64,000 nt of DNA from Phlyctochytrium arcticum (Eukaryota; Chytridiomycota; Chytridiomycetes; Chytridiales; Chytridiaceae), in assembly GCA_025602905.1 (NCBI GenBank), contig JAHLKI010000015.1, positions 678,861 through 742,860 on the forward strand, in the 5' to 3' direction. The notes under the pieces were generated by a model. That model was not told the DNA's origin and did no database searches. It was given only the letters and a program-made list of their open reading frames with translations. This document shows positions 24,465 to 35,906 of this stretch, in pieces. How positions within the stretch are numbered: position 1 is the first letter of the stretch; the number at the start of each line of letters is the position of its first letter. The position numbers and the translations under genes are program-made.

Positions 24465-25076
24465 CTATGATCTTCACACTGGACGTTCGTATCGTTGATC
24501 TGAACAAAGCGCTATGGGAGCATCCTGTACGTTCAAAGGTTATAACCTAACCCCGGGTGTGTCTGAGTTTGGTGTCTGACGGCCCCCTGATCTTCACTTA
24601 GCCACAAGAGCGGCGTCTAACAACGTCTACTCGGTCGATGTCCGGCAGATGCCCAGCTCTGCCGCCTTTGCTCTATGAGGCATTCGGAATTTCGACGCTG
24701 GTTTTGAATGGAAACAGCTTTTCATGCTGAATCATTGGACGTTTTTGACAAGGTTGGATGGAAAGACTCTGAGGAAAGCAGACATTGCGTTTTTATGACT
24801 GTGCCGCAACTTTTAGTAAGCGTCGGAGTTTCCTGCTTTCAGCAGATTCAGGCAGATTGCCGATTTATACGGTCCTATACTTTTGGAGAACTCGGTATGA
24901 GATAGTTTTTACTCGAGAATAGGGCCAACCAATCCGTGCTTATAATGCCGTATTGCTGAGGGCGCTGGAGGGTCGAGATAAAGGGATGAGTGGACAGTCT
25001 CGTAGGTCGCTGCCGGCACCCGACGTCAAAGATTGTATAATCTTTATTCAAAAATATCAAAAAAATGGTGGGAAAT
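24465..25076. other. Intergenic
   Basis: No supported gene. It should contain the 5' end or promoter of the large minus-strand gene, which I could not place. At about 25054-25062 lies the T-run of small-RNA copy 9 (minus strand). Confidence 0.35.
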
Positions 25077-25159
25077 TGCGCCGCCCGAGATCGAACTCGG
25101 AATACCAGGGTGGCTGCAATACTTGGTAGTGATACCATTGCTGATATTCCCACGGCACC
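25077..25159 (-). ncRNA. tRNA-like small RNA family, dispersed copy 9
   Basis: A ninth unit 10 kb away from the array. The 5' end is GGTGCCGTGGGAATATCAG, and the arm GGAATATCAG pairs over 10 bp with CTGGTATTCC. Relative to the array, the change from C to A is matched by an extra T, so pairing is kept. The centre folds as GCAAT/ATTGC enclosing GGTA/TACC. A T7 run follows. The upstream ggggaaaatcac element is only about 31 nt away, suggesting a deletion in the promoter. Confidence 0.58.
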
Positions 25160-25954
25160 TGTTGAGATCTTCATGACGCTTCCTTGCGTGGGGGAAAATC
25201 ACCGATACGACGCGTCGCGTGCAAGTCCGACCGCGCAGTAGAAAGCTCGCATCATCTCTGAGGACCGAGTCAGGATTGGCCAGCTCTTTAGGGCCTGATG
25301 AATTTGGAAATAACCTATAAGACTTGAACCCTTGCATGAAAGACTGATACCTTTACACAGACATTTAAAATTTTGGGTGTAAGAGTTTAACTGGACGTGT
25401 GGGAGTGCTGCGCATTGGACTGTCTCAAGAATCATCCAGAAAATCTTCTGGACCTGAAGGTAATCCACCGCTCTGAGACGGTTAGAATCAGTTTACGCAG
25501 CCGCCTCCACTCAGTGACAGAATATCATAGATCACTACGCGCTTTGTATTCGTATGCGCGACGGCACCAAAAAAAGACATTCGGATAGGTTCTGTTATTA
25601 CATCTTGACATTTAGTGGATTTGCTCGATTGGTACGGTTTTCAGGATACTTGCAATTTCACGCGAAATTCCTCAATAGCAAAAATGGCACTAGTAAAATG
25701 CGAGCCAATGGATGCGACAAAAGGAAGTGAGGTACCCACGGACCAGCCGATGGCAACAGGATAATTTATTACAAAAGAGGTCTATAATGGTCCTGTGCTT
25801 CTATGTGTGTGAGTGTGTATGGTGTTTGCACTATACTACGTGAACTTGTAGGACGATACTTTTAAACAATGGGCACCAATCTAGAGTTTGGATGACCCTC
25901 TATGGAAACTGTGGCAGGTAGAGTAGGGATTGTGTTGCAGACTTTTGTAGAAAT
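25160..25954. other. Intergenic, 3' flank of GH3 gene
   Basis: Promoter flank of small-RNA copy 9 followed by DNA without a supported gene up to the GH3 stop. Confidence 0.4.
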
Positions 25955-28363
25955 CTACTGTCGGACGAACTTGGCCTTGACGCGGATGTCGTTGTGACTG
26001 GCTCCAATATGGACGCCAAATTCACCAGTGGGGAGCGTCCACTTCTTGGTGATGGGGCTCCAGTAGCTCAGGTCGCGCTCGTCAAGGTCAAACTGGACCT
26101 TGGCGGATGTCTTGGACAACAAGTACTTGCGTTCAAAGCCCTTGAGTTCCTTGAAGGGCTTTCCGGCTTCGGGGGGAGTGGAGATGTACAATTGCAAAAC
26201 TTCGTCACCGTCGACGGCACCAGTGTTGGTGAGCATGACAGTAATGCGGGCTTGGACACCGGCTTGTCCTGGGCGGGCCGTTTGGATGGTAACGTTGGAG
26301 TACTGAAAGGACGTGTATGAGAGACCGTGACCAAAGCCGAACAGGGGTGCGATACCCTTGGCCTCAGAGTGACGGTAGTCGACCAAAAGACCTTCTTCGT
26401 AGACAACGTGGGGGCAGGATTCTGGGAGGCAACGGTTGGTGAGGGGGTCGACGGCAACGTTGGTGTCGTACTGGACGTGAGCAGAGTAGTCTTCGTACTT
26501 CTTCATGATGGAGAATGGGAGGCGACCAGAGGGGTTGACGTCGCCGAAAAGGACATCGGCGAGGGCGTTACCAGACTCTTGACCGGGCATACCAGCCCAG
26601 ATGACGGACTTGATGTTGGGGTGGTCAATCCAGGGCATGAGAACGGCACCAGGACCGTGAATGACAACAACAGTGTTGGGGTTGGCATCAGCAACACTCT
26701 TGATCAAGTTGTCACCGTTGTTCCAGAGAGTCAAGTTCTTACGGTCTCCGACGTTTCCGTCGACGGTAATGAAAGCTTCACCAGAGTTGGCGGCGGCGAA
26801 AACCAAAGCAACATCGGCTCCCTTGGCAGTCTTGGCGGCTGTGTCGAGGTTCCAGTCATCGAAAGAGTGGGCAATTTCAATACCACGCTTCTCGGCTTGG
26901 GGTTTGATTCCGTCGTAAGGCTATTGTAACAGTTGTTAGAAATCATATTCCATAATGTCAAAAATAAAATCAAGCATACGAACCCCGATCAAGTAAGGGT
27001 AGTTGGCAACTCCAGAGCCCCATCCAAGAGCAACGTGGCCGTTAACACCACCACGGTCCGGGAATTCGTTAGGGTCAGCGGGGGTCTGGGCGTCGGATCC
27101 GATGATGGCAATCTTCTTCAGACCGTCCTTCAATGGCAAGACATTCTTCAAGTTTTTGAGGAGGACGGTGGAGGCAGCACCCATTTCGCGGATGTGCTCG
27201 TGGTGGTGGGATCGGACGTCGACGTGCTTGTCGTTCTCTGGCTTCCAAGAGTCGATGTTGGTTGCGGGGAAGTTGTCAGTGTAGTTTTGTCCAGACTGAA
27301 CCCAAGTGGCCAAGATTCGGGTGACCATGTCGTCCAAACGTTCCATGGGGACTTCCTTGCTTTCTACCATCTTGACGAGGTTGGGACCCCAGTAAGATTC
27401 CAGACCACCAGCCATAGTCTTGCCACCGGGCATCATCATGTCGGATCCAGCAAACAAGGTTTCCCGGGCGCTCATAGCAGCCCACCAATCGGTCATGACA
27501 AAGCCCTGGAAGTCGAGCTCGTTCTTCAGGAGCTCTTGGAGGAGGTGAGGGTTTTCGCAAGCGTAGGTACCGTTGACCTGGTTGTAAGCGCACATGATGG
27601 CACCAGCTCCGGCCTGGATACTAGCTTCAAACGCGGGCATGTAGATCTCGTGCAAGACTCGGTCGCTGACATCGGACGAGCCACGGTCGCGGGCATGTTC
27701 CTGCTCGTTGGCCAACCAATGCTTGGCGGTAGCAATGACACCCTGAGACTGAATACCGTAGACTTGCAGGGCGGCGGAATTGGCAGCCAAGTATGGGTCG
27801 GCACCCTGTCCTTCCCAGTTTCGTCCACCTTCGGGGGTACGGGCCATGTTCATGGCTGGACCGAGAGCAATGTGGATACCCTTGTTGCGGAACTCTTCTC
27901 CCAAGAAGATACCACGTTCCTCCATGATTCGTTTGTCGAAAGTAGCGGCGGCATTGATGCTAGCACCAAAGACGGAAACTTTGTCGGCGAAACGGACACC
28001 AGCGGGACTGTCCTGGAGACAGAAACCGGGAAAGTTGATCTTGGGGACTGCGTCAATGTTGCCAACACATGGGCCCTGCTCCCAACCCTTTCCAGTGACG
28101 AGGGTGACTTTTTCGTGGAGATCCAGCTCGGCGACCAGTCGTTTTGCCTCAATCACAGCATCTTCCCAGTATCCAGTTCCCTTGACCGGGTCTGCAAAAA
28201 TCAAGAAATCTCAAGATCAGCCACAATTTTTCGACCAAAAAAATGAATGAACAAAAAACTTACACCAAGGGTACTTTGGTGGGCACTTGGGCTTGGCGTG
28301 GGGCATAGCGTACATGCCCGTGGCGAGCAATGTCGCAAAGGACAAGGAGAGAAGAGAAGGCAT
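25955..28363 (-). CDS. GH3 beta-glucosidase, secreted
   Basis: Family 3 glycoside hydrolase, expected to release glucose from beta-glucans or cello-oligosaccharides outside the cell. Three exons (28363-28264, 28191-26984, 26920-25955) give 757 aa with a signal peptide (MPSLLSLSFATLLATGMYA). The N-terminal TIM barrel carries the KHW and NEQE substrate-binding region and the nucleophile Asp in MTDWWA near residue 268. The alpha/beta sandwich follows and the C-terminal fibronectin-III-like domain ends the protein. Intron 2 uses a GTTCGT donor, the only donor that keeps the frame, which is less canonical than the others. Long open frames on the opposite strand mirror codon bias and are not genes. 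Confidence 0.95.
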
Positions 28364-29578
28364 CTTGAAAAAATCCAAGGCTCAGGGATAAATGAGGTAT
28401 TGGTGAGATGAAGGAACGGGGGGAAAATGTTCTATGAAATATCAAAACGTATCAGCCATGGCAAGAACAGATAAGTATAGCAAGATGCATATTTTTCTCT
28501 TACCCTTTCTGATGAGGTATAAAGATGCCCGAAAACCCAAGGATTTTGCCGAAACCTTTTTCCGTCGGGGCCGACTCATCGGGGGTGTTCCTTTTTAACA
28601 CATCTTTACCATTGGGCTTGGGCATCCACCTTTGGCCGCTTGCGGATAACTACAATCCTGCATGCACATGGCTGTGATTACAACGACTTCCTGGTGGCCG
28701 GAATATCCGCTGGCTGCAAAAGAAAGGTGTGACGGATCTGAGATGGTGGACACCAGCTAGGGCTGAAAAAATTGTTTTTTGGCCAGTTCCAGGCGAGGAC
28801 AAAAAGCAACTGGAATTTGGCCGGACGTTGATTGATTGAGATGGGTGTTTTTATGATTGGGTTTGTAATTTTTGGGATCAATTTCAAGACTTCTTTCTGG
28901 TCGCAAATATGCGAAGGGGTCTAACTTTAACCATCATGTCTGATGCGGACCCCACTGCCCACTGCACTTCAACTTCAACTGCCCTAGATCCAGTTTGAAG
29001 GATATGATGATATGATATGTACGCAAGTACTCGAGTAACAGAAAATTTAACTCCCCGAACAACGCCAGCAACATGCTGAGTTCTTTTTCACATTGTCCAT
29101 CAAAGTCATATCTTGAGATGCGCGACCGTGCCCAACATCAAAAAAATCGAGGCTAAAATTTTTTTGTTGTTGGAGTTTCCTGATGAGCTTTCTTGTACCA
29201 TATCGGAGTTGTTGGCACAAGAAACTCAGATTCATTCACCACCAAGCTACAAATCTCCACAAATAATCACCGTCACGCGAGTGCGCCAATGTCATGATTC
29301 TGTGCTGGCACATCAGGGGAGGTCTTTGGGACTCGGCAAAGGCAGGTTTGGGGCTGATTTCAAACACGAATTGAGATGTTGCCAAGAAGTTGAATGGTGG
29401 AGCTAATCGAGGTGATTTGAACCAGGCATTCCGGAATCCAAATCCCAACTTGCATGCAGCTAATGCGCGGATGCGCGGAGCAACGCACGTTCAACAACAA
29501 AATGTTCGATCGGAGATTTTGAATAATTCTCGCGGACGTGAGCCGGTGAGCGGCTTGTCGTGTTCATTTTTGTCGTGT
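28364..29578. other. Upstream region of GH3 gene, otherwise empty
   Basis: Promoter side of the GH3 gene and about 1.2 kb without a supported gene. Confidence 0.4.
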
Positions 29579-29621
29579 TCGTTGTTGTGTTTGTCCAGAC
29601 TCTGGACAAACACAACAACGA
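29579..29621. repeat. Perfect 43-nt palindrome (21-bp arms, 1-nt spacer)
   Basis: Arms beginning tcgttgttgtgtttg and ending caacaacga are exact reverse complements around a single c at 29600. It lies in gene-free DNA and could be a terminator-like hairpin or a scar of fold-back DNA synthesis. Confidence 0.95.
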
Positions 29622-30322
29622 CAATTTTGGACCCCGACTCCAGACCCAAAATCCGTTGGACTTCAGACTTCAGTCACTTCAACTGCCAAGTCCACATTTG
29701 CCCATTCAATTTTTAACAACTTCAAGATCAAATTTGAATTTGGGTGTGTTGGCATGATCGTTGCTGTCGGTCAAGAGTTATTCGAACAAGAACATCCGGG
29801 GCGGATCGGTGATCTAAATTCGCTACGGAACGAACGGTAGAAGCTATGATAGTCGAGTATGCGATGAAAGGTCGAAAGACTGCAGCCATTCTTATTGATT
29901 GTTTGGACGATATCAGGTCCAAAGTATTCTGAATTACGATAGATTTCAGAATCTGCTCGTCATTCAATGGCCACGTCCACATCAAAATCCCTTGGACCCA
30001 AGTCCACTGTCGGCAACTTTGGCAAGGCAACCCCCTTCGAAATATCATACCTCCAAGAACGAGTATAAACTTCAGGTCTGAGTGTCTCTCGGACGGTCTG
30101 TGATCTAATTTCGGGGCGGACTGAGACAAATATCTCACTTACGGAGGGTGAAAACTAGGATATCGAAAGGACATGGTTTTTGAGAAGGAATCATTTTGAG
30201 GTATTCTGATATATAACGATAGAGTCTGCTTAAGGAAAAATACTTTATACTCTAACAATTCCAAACTACAGGAGCGTAAACGAGCGGAAAGTTGAAAGGT
30301 CAAGAAAACGAGATGACTACTT
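29622..30322. other. Intergenic
   Basis: No supported gene between the palindrome and the 3' end of the fasciclin gene. Confidence 0.4.
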
Positions 30323-31447
30323 CTAAGCTGCCACAATCAACCCAACAGCACCTGCGATGAGAGCTCCAACGTACGAGACAGCTTTACTCACACCCCCGGA
30401 TGTCGCATTATCAGTGGGAGTCGCTGTCGCCGTTGTTGTCGTTTTCGACGACCCCGGGTCCCTTGTGGTGGTGGTAGCGTCCGCCCCACCAGGAGTTGTC
30501 GTGGGCGGTGCCGTGGTTGATGTGGGGGTGGCAGGGAGAGTGCCGCTAACGGTAAATGTTCCCAACGCGACGGGTGAAGCATTTGCGACGGGTAATTTTG
30601 CGGGGATGATGACGCCGTTCAGGATATGAATTACTCCAGCTGAAGTAGGGGTATCCACCGGGAACCCCATTCTGACACCATTAACGGTTGCGGATTCATC
30701 GGCGTAGGTCAGATTAAAGTTGACGTCGCTGTTGAGGGTGGGCCAGATGGCGGTCGGATCCAATTCGGTCGAGAACCGGGTGAATTGGCCAATATGGGCG
30801 GCCAGGACGGCGGCTACCTGGTTGGGAGCCAGAGTCGCCAATTGGGCTTGAGCAGCCGCAATGGCAGCATTGGAGGGAGCCATAATGGTCACTCCCGTCA
30901 ATGCATCCAGCACGCCAGCCAACCCGAGCTGGGCAAACAAGTTGATGAAGGATGTTGCTTGTGGTGGGCCCTGGGACGCTGCAATGGTCGGTTTCAGGGC
31001 GGGTTCAATAACGATATTGGAAATGTATAACCATCCATCGTCACATTGGATTTGACCAGTCGCCAATCCGTTGGCCGACGAAGACCGAATGTGAATCTCG
31101 GGAGGCCCGTCGGGGACGTAATTGTCGAATAGCATGGCTCCATCTGGGCCTTTGAGAATCTTGTAATTGGGGCGGGTGCGATGGTCCACGGCCGTGTCGG
31201 GAAGAAAGAAGGCGCCGGATGCAGTGGCGGGGAGGATGCCGGATGCCCGGGCAGTACTGACGGCCGTGTTGGTCGGCGCAATCAGAGTCTTGTTCAGAGA
31301 AGGGCCCGACCAGGCTGGAGTAGTTGCGATGAACGCTGCGACTGACGACAGTTCGGCGCGTTGACCTAGCGTTTGGACAATGGTTGCTGCGAGCACGGCA
31401 GGCGAGGCCAAACATCCCACCACGAATAACGATTTTATAAAGTACAT
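30323..31447 (-). CDS. Fasciclin (FAS1) repeat protein, GPI-anchored
   Basis: Single-exon gene for 374 aa. A signal peptide (about residues 1-20) is followed by two FAS1 domains (about 22-150 and 160-290), recognisable from the TLIAPTNTAV and TIMAPSNAAI segments and from the terminal GVIHILNGVIIP strand typical of FAS1. A Thr/Pro/Ser-rich stalk (about 300-350) and a hydrophobic C-terminus ending AGAVGLIVAA fit GPI anchoring. FAS1 proteins act in cell adhesion and wall contact. No defects are seen. Confidence 0.9.
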   Translation of the reverse strand: MYFIKSLFVVGCLASPAVLAATIVQTLGQRAELSSVAAFIATTPAWSGPSLNKTLIAPTNTAVSTARASGILPATASGAFFLPDTAVDHRTRPNYKILKGPDGAMLFDNYVPDGPPEIHIRSSSANGLATGQIQCDDGWLYISNIVIEPALKPTIAASQGPPQATSFINLFAQLGLAGVLDALTGVTIMAPSNAAIAAAQAQLATLAPNQVAAVLAAHIGQFTRFSTELDPTAIWPTLNSDVNFNLTYADESATVNGVRMGFPVDTPTSAGVIHILNGVIIPAKLPVANASPVALGTFTVSGTLPATPTSTTAPPTTTPGGADATTTTRDPGSSKTTTTATATPTDNATSGGVSKAVSYVGALIAGAVGLIVAA

Positions 31448-34404
31448 CTTTGTCTTGTCTTGTATCTATCTGCTTGTTCTGAAAGAAAATTACAGACTTG
31501 GATTGCGCTTTTATGTGCTTTTGGCAGAGTTTGACGAGAGCAAAAAAAACCCCCTCCCAAAATATGAGTTTGTTTACGGATAAAAACGCTTGAAATATCT
31601 TCGTTAGAATTAACTTTAAATGTCCTGATCCCAAATTGAATGTCCAAAGCTCAATCGCTCACAAGTGCTGTCGTTCTCGACACACGCGTCCCGCTCTCAA
31701 CTTTTGTCGTGCACGCGTACTCCCCCGCTGAGACTCAATCTCCGATACAATCCAGGAAATCAGACTACAGGCTGCCACCTACGATTAGCAAGACGATCTT
31801 GACACTTGGTGGATAGAAACTAGGTGTCCGTAGCTCCTTCAAGTTGCCTTTATACGGCCGGACCGTCAACAGCACATGCATCTCTTCAAACGCGTCCAGA
31901 ATCCGTTCAATCGTGCCCCCTACGTCAACCCCCCAAACTAAATCATTCATACAGTCTCGGAAACCATATATTCAAGGCCAACTCTACGACAAGCAAATTT
32001 GCTACTGGGAAAAACGCGCAATGACTGCGCATCCCTTGGAAAGCAAACTGGGGCAAAAACAGGACTTTGTATTGGTCTGAAGAACATATGGGATTGTTAT
32101 TTCTTGATCATGATAGCCGCTTTGGCGGTCACGCGTATCGACTCAATTATATGGAGACGTACTGGAAACTAGTCTGGGCCCGTCTACCGCAATGAGAAAG
32201 CAAATGGACATTTGCGTCCTTTTTGATGGAATCATGTTAGAGGTCGGTCTGTTGGCGAGAGGGTTATTGAGACTGGAAGAAGGAAGAGGCCGTGTCCGAG
32301 GCTCTTCTTGCAAACGATACAAGATCGCGGGGTGGTGATGAGCATATGCTCGGCAGCCGAAAGAGTTAGTGAGATACTGTCCACGCAACGAGAAGGGAGT
32401 GGATATCTGTATCATTTCTTTGAAGGAATTACGTCAAGGGTCGGTCTGTATGAATCCATGGTCGACATGGTTGCGATCTTGCCAACGACAGAAGATCCTG
32501 TGGTATTGGTGAGTATATCCAGACGGACTGCTTGGCAAAAGAAAACTTGCCCAAAGAAGAGTCGGCTGTAGACACTCGAAAATAGATGTGAACTCAGTCA
32601 TTGTCCACTTTGACAAATTTTTGTTGTCCAATATGCAAACGAAGACTCCCTGTCGCAACATCAGCAATCTGTTTTCAGGTTTCATCCGAGATCTTCAGAT
32701 ATTTCGCCATACTGGTGGACTCGTCAAGACAAACTGCGTATGTCCCTCGCATTCATGTGTCAGCATCATGCACACTCGTCTAACAAACTTATAGAGACCA
32801 GGATTGTGAAATTGTATTGTCAGACAGGTATCAGACGTTCCCATTCCTGGATGACCATGCCGCAAAAACCACCCAAGAATCTGGTGCTGCGCGAGCATTA
32901 AGGGTTTGAGAATAAACTTTCCGTGAGTTCATCTGTGCAAGTATGTCGGAAATAAAGTTTCCGATATGATGGATCAACTCTAAAAATGAGTGAGTTATCA
33001 CCCATGATTAGGTTGTACCATCTGGCTTTTGGGAATCTTCTATCACCTGAAACGTCAATGACTTTTCGGATGATAGAGTGATATGAGCGTTACGGCTACG
33101 GATACCATTTCGATTTACTTACTCTTGCGCGGGACTTCCGGACGACCACCAAAAACTGACTACTCTACTAACATCCATAGGCACAAAGTCTCTCGGGTGG
33201 TCAGTACTATATCAAGCCAGGAGTTTTAATTATAGAACTGATATCGTTGGAATGTGAGATATCTGTTTGACAGTTGTGTGGTCAAATCCGCTCCATTCAT
33301 GCTCGTGTTAAAGAACATAGGGCGACTAGGCTGGACTTGGAGTATATGTTTTTTTCGACCCAAGGCACTCACGTTCTCGATAAAAATAAAAACTCAATCG
33401 TCAACAAGCAAAATAATTGCTCAGAGCTCAATCTGCTTGTGCTCAAAGACCTAAACATTCTATACATTTAGTCATGTCCTGGAGCTCTGCCGAAAACAGA
33501 GAATCATAAAGTGGAAGTGATCGAAATGGTTATGATAAAGTGTCCTTTCTGACCTCGTCACTGCACAAACTTGTGCCTCGACAGGTGTTATATCCTTTGA
33601 CTACAATCACACTGTATAACTGTGACTTTGCCCTATATTCCCACGTCATTGTAGCTGTACTTGAATGTCTCACACCATGTACCACATGGGCATATGTTTC
33701 TCACAGGGACCCCGGAGAAGGACAAATACTTATGATAGAGTAAGATGAGACAGAGTTATTTGGACAAGTCACAAGTTGCATTTCCTTTCAGACCATCAGG
33801 GAAACTATGGGAAAGTGAACAAAGCTTGGATCACCACACAGCAGGAAAAAAAGTGGGATACACATCAGCACAGGCAAGGCGGTTTGGAGAGAGCATGTAT
33901 TTAGTATTGTGCACAGGAAGGTTGGGGGGAATAAAGTAAGTATACGGTCCGCCGACATGTTCGGAACTTCCCGGGAGTCATTCAATCCGGAAACACCTGT
34001 TGATGAAGGAGGTGCACTTTGTCGTTCGTTTGACGTTATGATAAAAAGTCTTGAGTAGAGGTCTAATCAACGAGTCCATACTCCCTTATCATTTTTGCTG
34101 GTCTTCCATTCTATACCACTTCAGCTATGGCACAAATTCTTTGATAAAGTCCCGACCATGATACTGAATCTCATTGACTGCGAGACCTTGTCGGGTATAT
34201 ATACCCAACAAACGTACTGTGAGAACCCCAACTTACCTAAATTTTGGCCATCAAATGGTCGGCCTGATGTCATGTTCCAAGTTCGAGATATGTTTGGGCC
34301 GCAAATGTGTATGGACTTTGGGAGCACGTATATTTTGACTGACGAGATGGAATTATATCCTTGGAGTTCACAGGCGTAAAAAAAAAGCTTTTACCATATG
34401 GGAT
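31448..34404. other. Gene-poor region
   Basis: Only short frames without recognisable domains. AT-richer than the flanking genes, and I see no RNA gene or intact transposon. Confidence 0.4.
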
Positions 34405-34955
34405 CTGCAGGTCTTTGGGCAATTCATTCAGGAGGTTGGGTACTGAGATGTACATACATAATCAGAACGAATTCCGACCAAAATTTTGCTCAGTGGAACC
34501 AACTACCGTCTTTTACCTTGAATTCAACGGTGCAAATACAGCCGGAGTCTGAGTACACGTACGGCTGCTCAGAATGTTATGACCACGTATACACTCAATC
34601 CGCTGCGCATGCACGCTGCCTGCGCTCCGATCCCAGGTTTGTCTTTAGCACCTATTAGCAACTCCATCATCATACTAAACAATCGATGCTTGGGGGTTTC
34701 TCAACTGACTCCTCCGACTACCCATACTTGATACAGGTTGATAATGGGAATGGCACATTGAGTTCGGTGGGGAAAATCTCGTCCAATGGGTTATGTATGC
34801 CCCCCGACGTCTGATATCTAAAAAGGTTGTGAATGACCATCGGCGGGTGTGTGGACTCAATACAAAAGGGTCTTGTGGGAAAGAAAGTGTTACACAGTGG
34901 AAGCAGTCGGTTCGGAAAAGGAAAGCTGGTTACTACCTCCTCCAATAACAGACCC
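34405..34955. repeat. Direct duplication, copy 1 (partner 35357-35906)
   Basis: Shares long stretches with 35357-35906 (for example ggtctttgggcaattcattc and the region around gtagagctggtt/ggaaagctggtt), with point and length differences. Both copies contain the same ordered landmarks about 950 nt apart, indicating an old tandem duplication of non-coding or transposon-derived DNA. Confidence 0.8.
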
Positions 34956-35356
34956 CGCGGATTACGAAAAAAAACGAATGTTTGCCAACAAATAAAATGA
35001 AATGTATAAGAGTGGCAACTGGGGGTATCACTTGAATGATTGCTGGACTGAAGGATATTTTGGTGAGGCCTGAGTATGCCACCCAGGTCCTTGAGCAGGA
35101 ATACTGCGCATTTGTGAGAAGGGTGCCAATGACTCTATATCCAAATTGACGAGGAGTCTGACTCTTTGCCGATCTCCCAGATTGGAGTTTGTGAGCGTCG
35201 GATCGGCCTTCTTAGTTGAATCCCAGAGTATATATCTCGGTTACATACCATCATGTCAACAGCAACTTGAATCATCTAAAACCCAGACCCAAAGAAACGG
35301 GGTACGGACAATGATGGGCAGGCGACAAAAAAATATAGGTTGTCATACGTTTTGCC

Positions 35357-35906
35357 TATGGGGTCTTTGGGCAATTCATTCAGGAGGTTGGGTACTGGGA
35401 TGTACACATAATCAGAGCGAATTTTACTACTCCCCTCAGTGAATCTACCTACCGACTTCTACCCGGAGTTCAACATGCAAATACAGTCGGACCTAGTCGG
35501 AGTCTGAGTACATGCCCGGCTGGCTCAGAAAAGCCCAATCTATGTTATGACCCCGTGTACACTCAATCTGCTGCGCATGTGCGCTTCAATGGTTTGTTCC
35601 TCAAGCTGCCCAATGTGCTTTACGCACGTATTAGCCAACTCCATTATCATACTAATAAAAACGATGCTTGGGTTTTTTTTTGTCAATTGACTCCTTGGAC
35701 CGCCCGTGATTTTTATCGGTTAATGATGGGAATGGACGTTTGGTTCGGTGGGAAAAATCACGGTCAATGGGTGATGTATGCACTCTCAAAGGAACGACCA
35801 TCAGTCTATGTGTGAACTCGATACTAAAGGCCCTTTGTACACAGTAGAAGCAGTACGTTAGGAAAAGTAGAGCTGGTTGCTACCCCCGTCCAACAACAGA
35901 CCCAGT
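35357..35906. repeat. Direct duplication, copy 2 (partner 34405-34955)
   Basis: Second copy of the ~550-bp unit. No intact ORF is conserved between copies, so it looks non-coding or decayed. Confidence 0.8.

Noticed and set aside
26933..28246. 437-codon open frame opposite the GH3 gene
   Set aside because: Same reason: composition dictated by the antisense of a biased gene, and the GH3 exons fit perfectly on the other strand.
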